Part shown: positions 1 to 9,873 of the stretch, piece by piece | How positions within the stretch are numbered: the first letter of the stretch is position 1 | Layout of the letters: the number at the start of each line of letters is the position of its first letter | Assembly: GCF_902167145.1 (NCBI RefSeq) | Contig: NC_050105.1 | Coordinates: 116,515,898 to 116,579,897 of the forward strand | Source: Zea mays | Taxonomy: Eukaryota; Streptophyta; Magnoliopsida; Poales; Poaceae | Direction: 5' to 3' | Length of the DNA stretch: 64,000 nucleotides | Notes under the pieces: generated by a model | The model's input: the letters and a program-made list of their open reading frames with translations, nothing else | The model's database searches: none | Told to the model about the DNA's origin: nothing | Made by a program: the position numbers and the translations under genes

Positions 1-1625
1 CATTAGTGCCACCCTCTTCTCCTTTTTAGGTGAGATTGTTGAGCACTAAGTTCATCAAGTTAATAGCCAAAATCAGAGCCACATGGCACTAATGGTTGCA
101 CTATTTTCCCGGGTAGTTCTCCATGTTCCAATTAACATATATGACCTTATGATTATCAAAGGCATACCAAAAACATGTTTGCCATTGTTTGTTACCCACC
201 AAGAACTAAGTTACAACAACTAGCATATCTCCTCAATTTTAAAACATAAACTCAAGTTGATAAGGTATTATTGTGCAACTAGGTAAACCTTAGTAGGACC
301 CATCATATTATGCAATGCATCATAAAGTAAAGTGTATTACTATGCTATTTTACATGTTGGAAAAGAATATGCATAGGGGGGAGGAATTCACAAAATTGTT
401 AGGGTTCCTCCTCGAACTATTGCTATTGAGCTTTAACTAACGGGTCGACTTCTACATGATCACACAACCATATAAAGAGGAAACAACAATCAACATTCAC
501 ACAATATATGTACTTCAGCGAAAAACATAATAGAAAACATGATTGAAAGTTGTTTGGCTCTAAAAATGCTTATGATTGGTAGTGGCTAGTCGGACAACGA
601 CTATGACCAACTGTGTCTACGGCCAGTAGTGGCCTTGCCACAACTAGCCAAAGCTTGTCCTTCCTTGACCATGGCTGGCCGGAGCATGCTGCAGCGAGCA
701 GGAAGGGAGAGGAGCGCCTCTAGCTACCTTGTTTGCGATTTGGGTAGAAAGTCGAGCTCAAATTTCAAGAGAAAGAATGGCTTGGTGTGGAGGAAGAGAC
801 GAGTCTACCCTTTTATAGACATAGGGAGGGAGAAACAAACATGTTGTGCTCGATCTTTGCATCCATGATGGGGAGGGGAAGGGAGTAGGCGCCATAGGGG
901 GTGTTTGTTCCAGCTTAAAATCGATGATTGTCAGAATCCAAAATTTTCAGCCAAACACTTTGCTTCTTAGTCCGCTTTTGTGAGAATTACTTCTGTAAAC
1001 ATCGCTCAAACTGCGAATGTAGAATCTGTTGAGTCGCAAGATGGGAGGAATGTGTTGCTTTCTAGAACCTAAATCCTATGGACCCCTTCATCTTCATCCG
1101 CACATAAGCCCTGTATTCAGATTCTCTTGATAGCTAGATTATCCACAAATTCAGATTCTTAGAAAAGATTTTTAGAAAAAGTTTTAATGAACAAGCCCAT
1201 AGATTGTTGGTGGAGGGGATAAGTCGATTGCAACCACCCACCATCAGTCGCAAGTGCTTCCACCCAACCGCTCCTACCGGTGCCACTACGACTGCTAGCC
1301 GCCATAACGCACGCCATGGCCAGCCAGAAACGGTCACCACCTGACCATGGGTCACATCCACGCAGGCCTGCATTGGCTATTTGAGTCGTGGGCCAACTGG
1401 CTGTGTGTATGGCTACAGTCGGCCACTACTGCCCTTCCTTGTTCGCATGGCTAGAGGAAGAGGAACACCTCACTTTTTTCTTTTTCTTCATAAGGAAAAT
1501 AGTAATTATTTTTTAAAACCAAATAAATTATAAAAACTATTATTATTGTTCTATTTATTTTTGAACATAATAAAATATAAATTTAAATAAAACCAAATAA
1601 CATTTATTATATTTTAAGTACCTTC
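1..1625 (-). repeat. 3' LTR remnant of decayed Ty3/gypsy element A (left border outside window)
   Basis: This stretch has no gene. It matches by eye part of the solo LTR at 35198-42518: around 100-165 it shares the words 'gcactattttcccgggt' and 'tctccatgttccaatta' with 36125-36175. It lies next to the 3' end of a minus-strand pol, as a 3' LTR of a minus-strand element should. A minus-strand TATA-like CTATAAAA lies at 811-818. The right border is placed near 1625 because a purine-rich tract on the minus strand (complement of 'ccttccccca') begins there, as expected for a polypurine tract, but the TG/CA terminus is decayed. A small ORF at 629-868 looks like chance. Confidence 0.6.
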
Positions 1626-1739
1626 CCCCATAAAGAGAACAACTAAGGAAACTTTTCCATAAACTCATCTTTCCTTTTCGATGTTGCTTCGTCCTCAAAG
1701 TGGTGACTACTCTACTGCACTTTGCACATTTTAAGTACC

Positions 1740-4700
1740 TTCATCCGAGTGACTCTACGAGTTGTTTCCAAATTTTTGACTGGATACTCTGAGTAGGTTA
1801 AATTATTTTTCACATCGAGCTTTTACAAAGGTAATTGCTCTTCAGGTACCCTTGTACACTTCTTTAACTAAGAGATGTGGAACACATCATCTAGATATGA
1901 TAATCAGATAGTAACTCCAATTGATATGCCACTTAACCCATTCTTTCCAATATTTGAAAAGGACCAATATATGTGATGTGGGGACAACATTAATTTCCTT
2001 TGACTTTGAATCTTCGGAGACCTCTGATAGGTGATACCTTGAGATATATACATGGTTTGTAACTTCAAACATTAATTCCCTTCTCTGATTGTTGGTATAG
2101 CTTTTCAATCTTGACTATGCAGTTTTGAGATTGTCTTGGATTATCTGGGCTTTCCTTTCAAATTCTTGAAGAGTTTCTGATCCAAACACCTAAGTTTCTC
2201 CTATCTGATTCTAGTATGATGGTGTTCTATATTGGGAATGTATCTGGTGCAAACCAACTCCTCCGTGCAACCGTGCAAACTTCTAATCTGAACCTCATGA
2301 TGTTGATCCATGGGACGCATGGGCGTGGATAATTTTAGACTTAACCGCCCGCTGCTAATCACACTTTTTTCAAATCCTCCTCCCACTCCGCCACACGTCT
2401 CCTTGGATCAACATCATGTGGTTCAGATTAGAAGTTTGCACGGTTGCACGGAGGGGTTGGTTTGCACTAGATACGTTCCCTTCTATATTTTCTCCCTATA
2501 GAGCTTCAAATGGGAACATCTTAAGACTGACTTGGTAACTATTGTTATAAGAGAATTTTGCATACGTCAAACTTTTATCCGAACTACCTCCATGTTTCAA
2601 GGCACAAGCTCTTACCGTATCCTCTAGGATCTAATTAGTCCTCTCTGTTTGACCGTTTGTTTGTTGATGACAAGCAAAACTAAAATTGAGTCTTGTGTCC
2701 ATTCATTCGTGTATCTTTTGCTATAAACATGATGTGAATTGAGTACCTCGATCAGACACTTTCTTCTTTAGAACACCTTGTAGACATACAATTCTTGTCA
2801 TATATAGTTCTGCCAAATTAGCTCCAGTATAGGTGGTTTTGACTAGTATGAAGTGGGCCACTTTGTGAGATAAACCTATAATGAAATGCATACCGATCTC
2901 TTGCTATTTCCACTTAGATACTTTCAATGTATAATTTAAACCTGTTGGCCTTTGGTGTTTAGCTATTACTCTCTGGCTTACATCACATAGAGTTACATGA
3001 GTGGCTACATCTCTTTTCAATCCGTACCACCAATACTTCAAGTCTTAGTACATCTTAGTACTTCTAGAATGAATAGAATAAGCTAAATCATGTGCTTCCT
3101 TAAATATGAACTCACGGAGATGGTCAAGGTTAGGTACACAAATCCTTTTTCTAAACCAAACAGGTCCTTGATCATCTTTAGTAAAATATGGGGCTTTTAG
3201 CAAACCAATCAAGGTTTTAATCTCTTTGAACTTAGCATCTAGCTCTTGTCCTTTCCTAATTTCTTGTTATAGACTAGACTTAACTATTTGCTACTACTTC
3301 TATATGGACACCAATTCCTAAGTTGAGTTGTTTCATTTCCCAATGGAACTCTTGCAGAATCAAATGAGAAATAATTATTGACTTGACCTTTTCGACTAAG
3401 GGCGTTTGCCACAATGTTGGCTTTGTCCAGATGATACCAAATATCCAAATCATAATCCTAGGTCAACTCTAGCCATTTTTGTTGACTTAGATTAAGATTC
3501 TTTTTGAGTGAATCTATACTTTAAACTTTTATGGTTAGTGAATATTTGGCACTTGTTTCTGATCATATAGTGTCTCCAAACTATCAATGCATGCACAATG
3601 GCAGCTAACTCCAAATCATGGGATAGTTCTTCGAATGCTTTCTTAACTGTCTAGAAACATAGGCTACCACTTTTCCTTCTTACATAGTACACATCCAAGA
3701 CTCAGATGTAATGCATCATAGTAGACATATAACTCTTTGTGGATATTAGGTGTTACTAGCACCGGAGCAGTAGTTAACCTCTTCTTTAGCTCTTCAAAAC
3801 ATCATGGCATGTGGTGTATCATTTGAACTCTTTTCCTTTTTGAAATAATAAGGTGAGGGGCTTCACTATTTTGGCGAATCCCTTAATGAATCCACGGTAA
3901 TATCCCGCTAACTTAAGAAAACTCTTGATTTTGGACATATTGTAGGGTGGATTCCAGTTTAGTACATCTTGAACTTTACTTAGGTCTACCATGATCCCTC
4001 CATCAGTGATAACATGTCCAAGATAAGAAAATTCTTTCAACCAAAAATCACACTTGCTAAATTTGGCCTATAGTTGATTATCTCGAAGCTTTTGTAACAC
4101 TGGTCATAGATGCCCTTCATGTTCCTCTTCATGTCTAGAATACACCAAGATATCATCGATGAACACTACCAAAAATTGTCGAGATATTCCTTGAACACAT
4201 TGTTCAACAAGTACATGAAATATGCAGGGGCGTTTGTTAGTCCAAAAGACATCACAAGAAACTCATATAAGCCAAATCTAGAAGTAAACACTGCTTTGCG
4301 AACATCTTTCGGCCAGATCTTTAACTGATGATATCCAGACCTTAGATCAATCTTGGAGAAGACATTTGCACCTGTCATATAATAAAATAGATCTTCGATT
4401 CTAGGGGTGGGTATTTGTTTTTTGATAGTCACATCATTGAGATCCCTATAATCGGTGCACATCCTTCTAGTACCATCCTTTTTATCGACAAAGAGAATAG
4501 GTGCTCCCCATGGTGACGAGCTAGGCTAGAGAAAACCTTTTCCTAGAAGCTCTTCTATTTGTTCTTTAACTTCCGGAGATCCTTAACATCCATTCTATAT
4601 GGTATTTTGGAAATAGGAGCAATGCCAGGTAAAAGTTCGATACAGAACTCAATGTCCCTGTATGGTGGCATACCTGGTAATTCTTCCAGAAAGATGTCAG

Positions 4701-5250
4701 GGCATTCACACGCAACTTTGATATCCTCCAAAGACTTCTCTTTTACCTTGTTCAATTTTCACTTTGTATTTGTTGAGGTATTGGCTCCAACTTTTATTAT
4801 ATGTCTCCGTAATGGCTAGTTAACAACACTGATTTCTTGGCACACATGATCATTCCATCACAACTTTATAACTAGTCCATTCCCAGCATCACCTCGATGC
4901 CACTAGATCTTAAAACTACTAGCTCAATTAGAAAATCTATCCCCCATGATTTTAAGATTGACCAAAAGGCATACATAGTTGACTTTCATCTCACCTCTAG
5001 GTGAATTGACTAGTAGCCTCTGCCTTAGGATACTTAGGTATGTCATGCTTTGCTACAAATTGGTTAGTTATAACTGAATACGATGCTCCAAAATCAAATA
5101 AAACCGAGGCAGGTTTAGAATTTACGAGGAATGTTATGAGCACAACATCATTGGCCTCTTGGCAGACATGGTTCACCCTTCCTCGGTCACAGTTCTGTTG
5201 GCCCTATTGTCTTGGGAGTTGCAATTTCCACTACATACTTTTGAATTCTA
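1740..5250 (-). pseudogene. pol: Broken gypsy pol: protease, RT, RNase H linker, integrase (element A)
   Basis: Minus-strand pol of a Ty3/gypsy element with many stops and frameshifts. Reading leftwards one sees a protease motif altered to LFDFGAS (about 5040-5110; family DSGAS), the protease-RT linker (4555-4755), RT (4166-4462, with [21 protein letters not shown] and [10 protein letters not shown]), the RT catalytic box VVFIDDIL near 4150, the RT/RNase H connection (3819-4040, ending LAGYYRGFIKGFAKI), an integrase HHCC segment WWYGLKRDVATH near 3000, the integrase core remnant VSDRGTQF (about 2730) and TNGQTERTN (about 2650), and the integrase C-terminal region SYTNNQRRELMFEVTNHVY (1887-2108). 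The 3' part is split by the MITE at 2234-2480. The order PR-RT-RH-INT is that of Ty3/gypsy. Not functional. Confidence 0.85.
2225..2489. mobile_element. Mutator-like MITE with 9-bp target duplication
   Basis: Element 2234-2480 (247 bp) is an almost perfect foldback: the left arm from GGGAATGTATCTGGTGC and the right arm ending in GATACGTTCCC are inverted complements over roughly 80-90 bp, leaving a short unique centre near 2320-2395. It is flanked by identical 9-bp direct repeats TTCTATATT at 2225-2233 and 2481-2489. Long TIRs plus a 9-bp duplication are the signature of Mutator-superfamily (MULE) elements. No coding capacity, so it would be moved by a transposase in trans. It sits inside the gypsy integrase region, so it is younger than that element. 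Small ORFs here on both strands are products of the inverted repeat. Confidence 0.9.
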
Positions 5251-5289
5251 TTGATCCATCCATTGATCATTGCCCTTTTGGTTCTAGGG

Positions 5290-6290
5290 AGTCTATGGGT
5301 TGTGCTTGGGGTAATTGTTAGTGTAATGTCCCACTTCTCGACACATGAAACAACCATTGGGTTGGAATAGGAGTGATAGGATTGTTAGTTCACATTCTTG
5401 CACATCTGCTAAGGGTTGGGGTTCCTCTAAATCTATTGTGCGAAGCATTGAAGCTACAAAGCAGAACACTAGATTTGTTGATTTTGCAAGTAGCTTCCAG
5501 CTTGTCCTATAGAGCAAGATTAGGAAGCTTGTGCTAAGATATAGTGAGGTCGAGCATAACTAATAGTATGTCCTTGAGATTGGAACTTATGCTTATGATC
5601 ATTGAGTTCCTTTCGCTTGCATTCCAAGTCTATAACTTTAATCAACAAACTATGGAAGTTCAAAAAACGATGACTTTGTAGTTGATAGTTGAGTGGTCCT
5701 ATCAATTCATCTAGGGGATATTCATGTCTCTTCTCATCAGTATCAACTTTGTTGGGTGTGTAGCGAGACAATTGAGCGAACTTGTTCTGGTACTCACTAA
5801 CGATCATGTTCCCCTGAGCCAAAGATAGAAATTCCTTTTGTTTAAGTTTCGTCACACTAGCTAGGATATGGTGTGAGAAGAAACTGTTGTTGAATTCCTT
5901 CCATGTGATAGCATTGGCATTAGCTTGCGCAGCGGTGTAAGCATCTTACTAGTCGGCTATAGCGCCCTCAAAGCAGCCAAAAGCATATAAGACATTCTCT
6001 TGATCGTTGCATTAAGTGATGTCTAGCTTCTTGTTGATGAACTTTAGCTAGTCATCATTATCTAAGGAATCTTCTAATTGTGAATAAGTTGGCGGGTGAC
6101 GACTCATGAATTTTCCTATGTTTGTCTCTAGTTGGATGTGGTGCATGCTGCTGTTGCTAGTTCTGCTGAGCTTGTAGGTTCTACACGAAGACGATGAGAT
6201 TCTACATCAAATGCATCTAGGCTACTAAGAACTATTTCGTATTCGGATTTGGTGGTGGAGGTGGTAATTCAGCACGTCTTTGATTCGGGA
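5290..6290 (-). pseudogene. gag: Broken gypsy gag (element A)
   Basis: Minus-strand gag. An N-terminal proline/glutamine-rich part (near 6260-6130, with PPPPPNPNT and QNLQAQQN) precedes the retrotransposon-gag core: ITWKEFNNSFFSHHILASV (about 5910-5855) and 5520-5855 (KLKQKEFLSLAQGNMIVSEY..KFAQLSRY). The C-terminal zinc knuckle CFMCREVGHYTNNYPKHNP lies in 5293-5517; its last Cys is replaced by Pro, giving C-x2-C-x4-H-x4-P. Several stop codons (for example near 5950 and 6010) break the frame. It lies upstream of pol on the same strand, as in a gag-pol element. Not functional. Confidence 0.85.
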
Positions 6291-7148
6291 TAAGAAAGGA
6301 GAACTTGATAAAGCTGATAAAAAAGATAAGGGAACAAGCTTTGAACTTAACTAGATTTTAACTTATTTATTTATTGATGCATTTGTGGCCATCACACTGC
6401 AAAACAACAAAATCATTACAAAGATGCAGATCAAACATTTGTTCACTCCAAAGAATTACATCGCACATCCTCGTAGGAACGGTTCTAATAAAGAAAACTT
6501 ATTAAGGAAAACAAGCCTAAAAGCCTACCCTAGAAGACTGGTGATAGATCTAGGTGATCCATAGTGGAGCTTCTTGCAGGGTGGCGACAAGGCATGGTAG
6601 GGAACATCATTCATGATCTTCAATGGATCCTATCTAATGAGCTGAGCCTCTAGCTAAGCAATCCAAGCATGAGCATCCTAAAGCTCTCCATGGGTCATAA
6701 CTAGTTCCAAGGTGGCACCGTCGAGGTCAGTGTTGAGGGCAGCGACTACTTAAACAAGGGGGTTGATGCAATCATCTTTGGCTTCCCCCAACATCACATT
6801 GATCTACTCGAAGCCACTAGGACATCGAGGAAGGTGATGGAAGTCGGTGGCGCTTAAATGTAGATGATGAGTGTAGGAGAGAAACCATAAATCTCTCTTA
6901 GTTGCATAGTTGACTGAGGCAACATAGGTGGCATGGGGCATCATTGAGTCATGTGTTGAGCAAGTCCTCAAGCCTCTAGTAGTCTCTAGCTATTTCTAGA
7001 TGTGGACCCGGGTGATGCACTGGCTAATGAAGGGAGGTTCGGTGATGTGTTGTGTGACATAGAGAGGTCTCATGTTGTTGCCCAACTTCTGAAGCAGATC
7101 CTGGAGCAGTGTGGGAAGTAGCTAGACTCACTCGTTGAGGAATGAAGT
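6291..7148 (-). other. 5' leader of element A, no gene seen
   Basis: Between gag and the 5' LTR of the decayed gypsy element. I see short broken frames only and no convincing gene on either strand. Confidence 0.4.
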
Positions 7149-7598
7149 TCAGTAACTAGCCCCATTCCACCAAGTCATCAGGGTTGTGGCCATTGTTGTT
7201 CGATCTTCATCATTGTTGTCTTCATCGTCTTTGTCGTCATCTCCAGAGTGATCCGAATTAGCAGATGTTGGAGCATTAGGAGTAGGAGCAACATGTGCTA
7301 ATGATGATTCCTCAGTTGCTGATGTAGGAGGTAGGGGTGTCTGTGTTGGTGATGCTATCAAAGTCACAAGGTTCCCACCTAGGCCAATCTCCAAGATGTG
7401 ACCATTCTTCATCTCAACGTAGAAGTAGGTCTCTTCTAGATATTCTTCAACTTTCTCCATAGGTGGAGGAGGAGCTAGGTGAGCACGGGCGATGCAAACT
7501 TGTCGTTCTCCTATGCTCTTGCGAGTGGTCCTCTTGAGAATCACAATATGATAGATTTTGAACCAAAACTCAGAAGGAGTTGTAACAAAAGACACCAA
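7149..7598 (-). CDS. Leader-region ORF of gypsy element A, acidic C-terminus, function unknown
   Basis: An open frame of 149 codons between the 5' LTR remnant and gag, on the same strand as gag. It has no motif I recognise. The middle (EYLEETYFYVEMKNGHILEI) looks like real protein, followed by a Pro/Thr/Ala-rich linker and a strongly acidic tract (DDDKDDEDNNDEDR). It could be the 5' part of a longer gag-leader reading frame that has since broken. It is the longest uninterrupted frame left in this element while gag and pol are full of stops, but 149 codons can survive by chance. I do not assign a function. Confidence 0.35.
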   Translation of the reverse strand: MVSFVTTPSEFWFKIYHIVILKRTTRKSIGERQVCIARAHLAPPPPMEKVEEYLEETYFYVEMKNGHILEIGLGGNLVTLIASPTQTPLPPTSATEESSLAHVAPTPNAPTSANSDHSGDDDKDDEDNNDEDRTTMATTLMTWWNGASY

Positions 7599-7720
7599 AT
7601 TTTAATTAAAATAAGTTTTTATGAGGGAAAATAAGATATGTTGTGAAAGTAGACTTGGCTTGATAAAACAATAGTCCTTAACCATTTATTTCTATATAGG
7701 CTAACGTTCTATAGTCAACA

Positions 7721-7737
7721 AGGATTTGATACTCCTC
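7721..7737 (-). other. Degenerate primer-binding site of element A
   Basis: On the minus strand the bases next to the LTR read roughly AGGAGTATCAAATCC, a decayed form of the initiator-Met tRNA primer site TGGTATCAGAGC. It lies between the LTR edge (about 7738) and the leader, exactly where a PBS belongs. Confidence 0.5.
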
Positions 7738-8385
7738 TAACACCCAATTTTTAGGACAAAACTGAATGCATAACATATGTGTTGCATGATCTTTTTTTCG
7801 ACATATGTTGACACCATCATTGTATATATCAGAAGACAATGTTCAAAATATAAAAAGACTACATAATATTTATTACACTCTCATAAATAGACGAGAATGT
7901 CCTTAACCATTCAACATAATTAAACAAAAACCTCAGCGTCTAAACTCCCACATGCGCTTGACTGGTGAACTCAAGCATTAGAACTCTTCAAACTCGTCGA
8001 AGAACACCACTCCATCAACAGCTTCTGAACAACATATTAGGCAATGGTGAGTACACTTATGGTTGGTACTTAGCAAGTGGGGGAAAACACAAGGCTTCCA
8101 AGGAGAGGCTAATAGGTTTATTGCAATTAGCATTTTAGTTGGTCATATTTTATTAGCATGCACCTAATTACTAGGTATAATTATATACCAACCCACATAA
8201 GCATAAAGGAATTAACTAGCATTAGCTCAAAACCAAATAAAACACAATTTAGTTCCCTCTTTAAGTTCAATTATCATGTAAGGGTCCAAGCCACTCTTAT
8301 TAGTTTTACACTCTACAAAGGTTGTACACTTTCATCACAAGTCATGTCTCCCTTCTAGGGCTAGGTACCCAATAGAGTTTTAGTG
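7738..8385 (-). repeat. 5' LTR remnant of gypsy element A, truncated
   Basis: This segment aligns by eye with the solo LTR at 35198 onward. Both start with a cacacc/aacaccc-type end (7738 against 35198) and share 'agttggtca', 'agataccaaccca'-like and 'acactctaca(a/g)aggttg(t/c)aca' words in the same order (8130-8350 against 35620-35850). Homology stops near 8350-8385, where tandem repeats of another element begin, so only the first 0.65 kb of the LTR remains. There is no gene here; the small frame at 8158-8358 is LTR sequence. Confidence 0.65.
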
Positions 8386-9077
8386 ACGGACTCATGATAG
8401 CTTCAGAAGCTGGCTCATGGTTCGGCTCTGTTATAAGGGTTTGTGAACTACATGACGTACTCGTGTCTTAGGGCTTTGAAAAAAATCTAGAAATAATAAT
8501 CAAGAATAGGCATGAGGCTCAACTCTGTCACTTGGTCCTTAGATAATCTAGAAATAATCCTAAAAAGTCAGTGTGGGGCTTGACTCTATCATCAATTCCT
8601 GAGATAATTTGAAGGTGAATCTTCTTGATTCGATGCAAGGCTCGACCACATCTTCAATTTCCTAAGTCGGTGTGGGGTTTGACTAGGTCTTGAGTATTCC
8701 TAAGTCAACATGGGACTCAGACTAGGTCTTGAGTGTTGAGTCGGCACAAGGTTCAACTAGATGTTCAGTTTTCATGAGTCATTAATGGGCTTGACTAGGT
8801 CTTGAGCTTTCTTGAGTCAACACGAGGCTTGACCTAGTATTGAGTCTTCCTAAGTCGACGTGGGGTTGACCAAGACTTTGAGTCTTTCTAAGTTAGTGCA
8901 AGGCATGAACAGGTCTTGAGATAATATGGAGGTGATCTTCTCGCATCGGCGTAGGGCTCGACCTAGTCTTGAGATACCTTAGAGGTGATATTCCTGAATT
9001 GGTGTAGGGCTTGACCTAGTTTAGGGATAATCTAAAGGTGATCTTCCTAAGTTGGTGCAGGGCTCAACTTGGTCACC
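8386..9077. repeat. Degenerate tandem repeat array, 38- and 53-bp unit types
   Basis: From about 8470 the sequence is built of diverged head-to-tail units around the core 'ctaagtcggtgtggggcttgac' (quoted as consensus in parts: ctaagtcggtg / tggggcttgac) followed by 'taggtcttgag'. Shorter units of about 38 bp dominate 8690-8890, and longer ones of about 53 bp with an inserted 'ataatctaaaggtgatcttc'-like spacer occur at 8540-8640 and 8915-9070. About a dozen units are visible. The array ends at the TCACC where the zeon-like element inserted. It probably belongs to the old gypsy element whose gag and LTR continue at 16538-19560. No coding potential. Confidence 0.6.
9073..9077. repeat. Target-site duplication (left copy) of zeon-like element
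   Basis: TCACC directly before the 5' LTR. The identical copy lies at 16533-16537 directly after the 3' LTR. Confidence 0.95.
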
Positions 9078-9799
9078 TGTTGGGGGGCCTTCGTCCTCCG
9101 AAGGTCCTCAAAAACATGATTTGACAATATTTTCCAAGTGAAATGTATGAACAGGTATCTTCGGACTCAGATTATGAACATGAAGTACGATCAGGACGAA
9201 GCTTAAGCTAGACGAAGGAGGATTGAGATAAAGGACGGGCTGATCACCAAGCTGTACGAAGGATGGTGCATAGCCGAAGCTATGCGCAGGGGAGCTTCGG
9301 CATGGTGGCAGAAAGGGTAACCGACTTAAAGATGAAAAGACTACTTAGGCCTTGACAGATCCCCATAAGTCATTAGCAAATGTAGTGGACATGAATGTAA
9401 TTTTACATGGGCTGCGTCCCACGTCTATAAATAGATGAACAGTACTCCCGTACTGTTCACGCTGACTTGGCATTTGCTTTTGCATCACACTTGTATTTTC
9501 ATCTCCTTCCAAGCCGAAGGTACATTTGTAATTCGATATTGTCTCTATTTTTCTATGATGATATAATAAAGTTAAATTGATGATGTTATATGATTATTCA
9601 TGCTATCTTTTATGTTTCATATGCTTCGTCTTTCATTAATGTATACTGTGATGATGAAGGTTCGTCCTTCATGACCTTCGTCCGAAGATCGTTATATCCT
9701 AAGGGAAATAATGCTTCAAAGGACGAAGGACTTTATCGTTTAACATTCTCTGTGTTGCCTTGTTCTTAACTCATAGCATTTGAGAACAAGTCCCCAACA
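9078..9799 (+). repeat. 5' LTR of zeon-like element
   Basis: 722 bp, TG...CA ends. It contains the element promoter: TATAAATA at 9426-9433, so U3 is about 9078-9455. The motif CTTCG/CGAAG recurs many times through the LTR and the internal region. Just past the TATA box, AACAGTAC (9438-9445) and GTACTGTT (9450-9457) form an 8-bp inverted repeat with a 4-base loop. Confidence 0.95.
9426..9433 (+). promoter_or_regulatory. LTR TATA box (TATAAATA) of zeon-like element
   Basis: Canonical plant TATA box in the middle of the LTR on the gag strand. The same motif in the 3' LTR (16159-16166) could fire outward into the flank. Confidence 0.8.
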
Positions 9800-9800
9800 T

Positions 9801-9818
9801 TGGCGCCCACCTCCGGTG
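9801..9818 (+). other. Primer-binding site of zeon-like element
   Basis: TGGCGCCCACCTCCGG begins one base after the 5' LTR. It starts TGGCGCC, ending complementary to a tRNA 3' CCA, so it is not the initiator-Met type TGGTATCAGAGC used by the Sireviruses at 59575 and 62575. I cannot name the tRNA. Confidence 0.65.
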
Positions 9819-9873
9819 AACTCACTTCCACTTCGAGTTTTTTGAACACCTTCGGAAGCCATAGACCCTCGCT

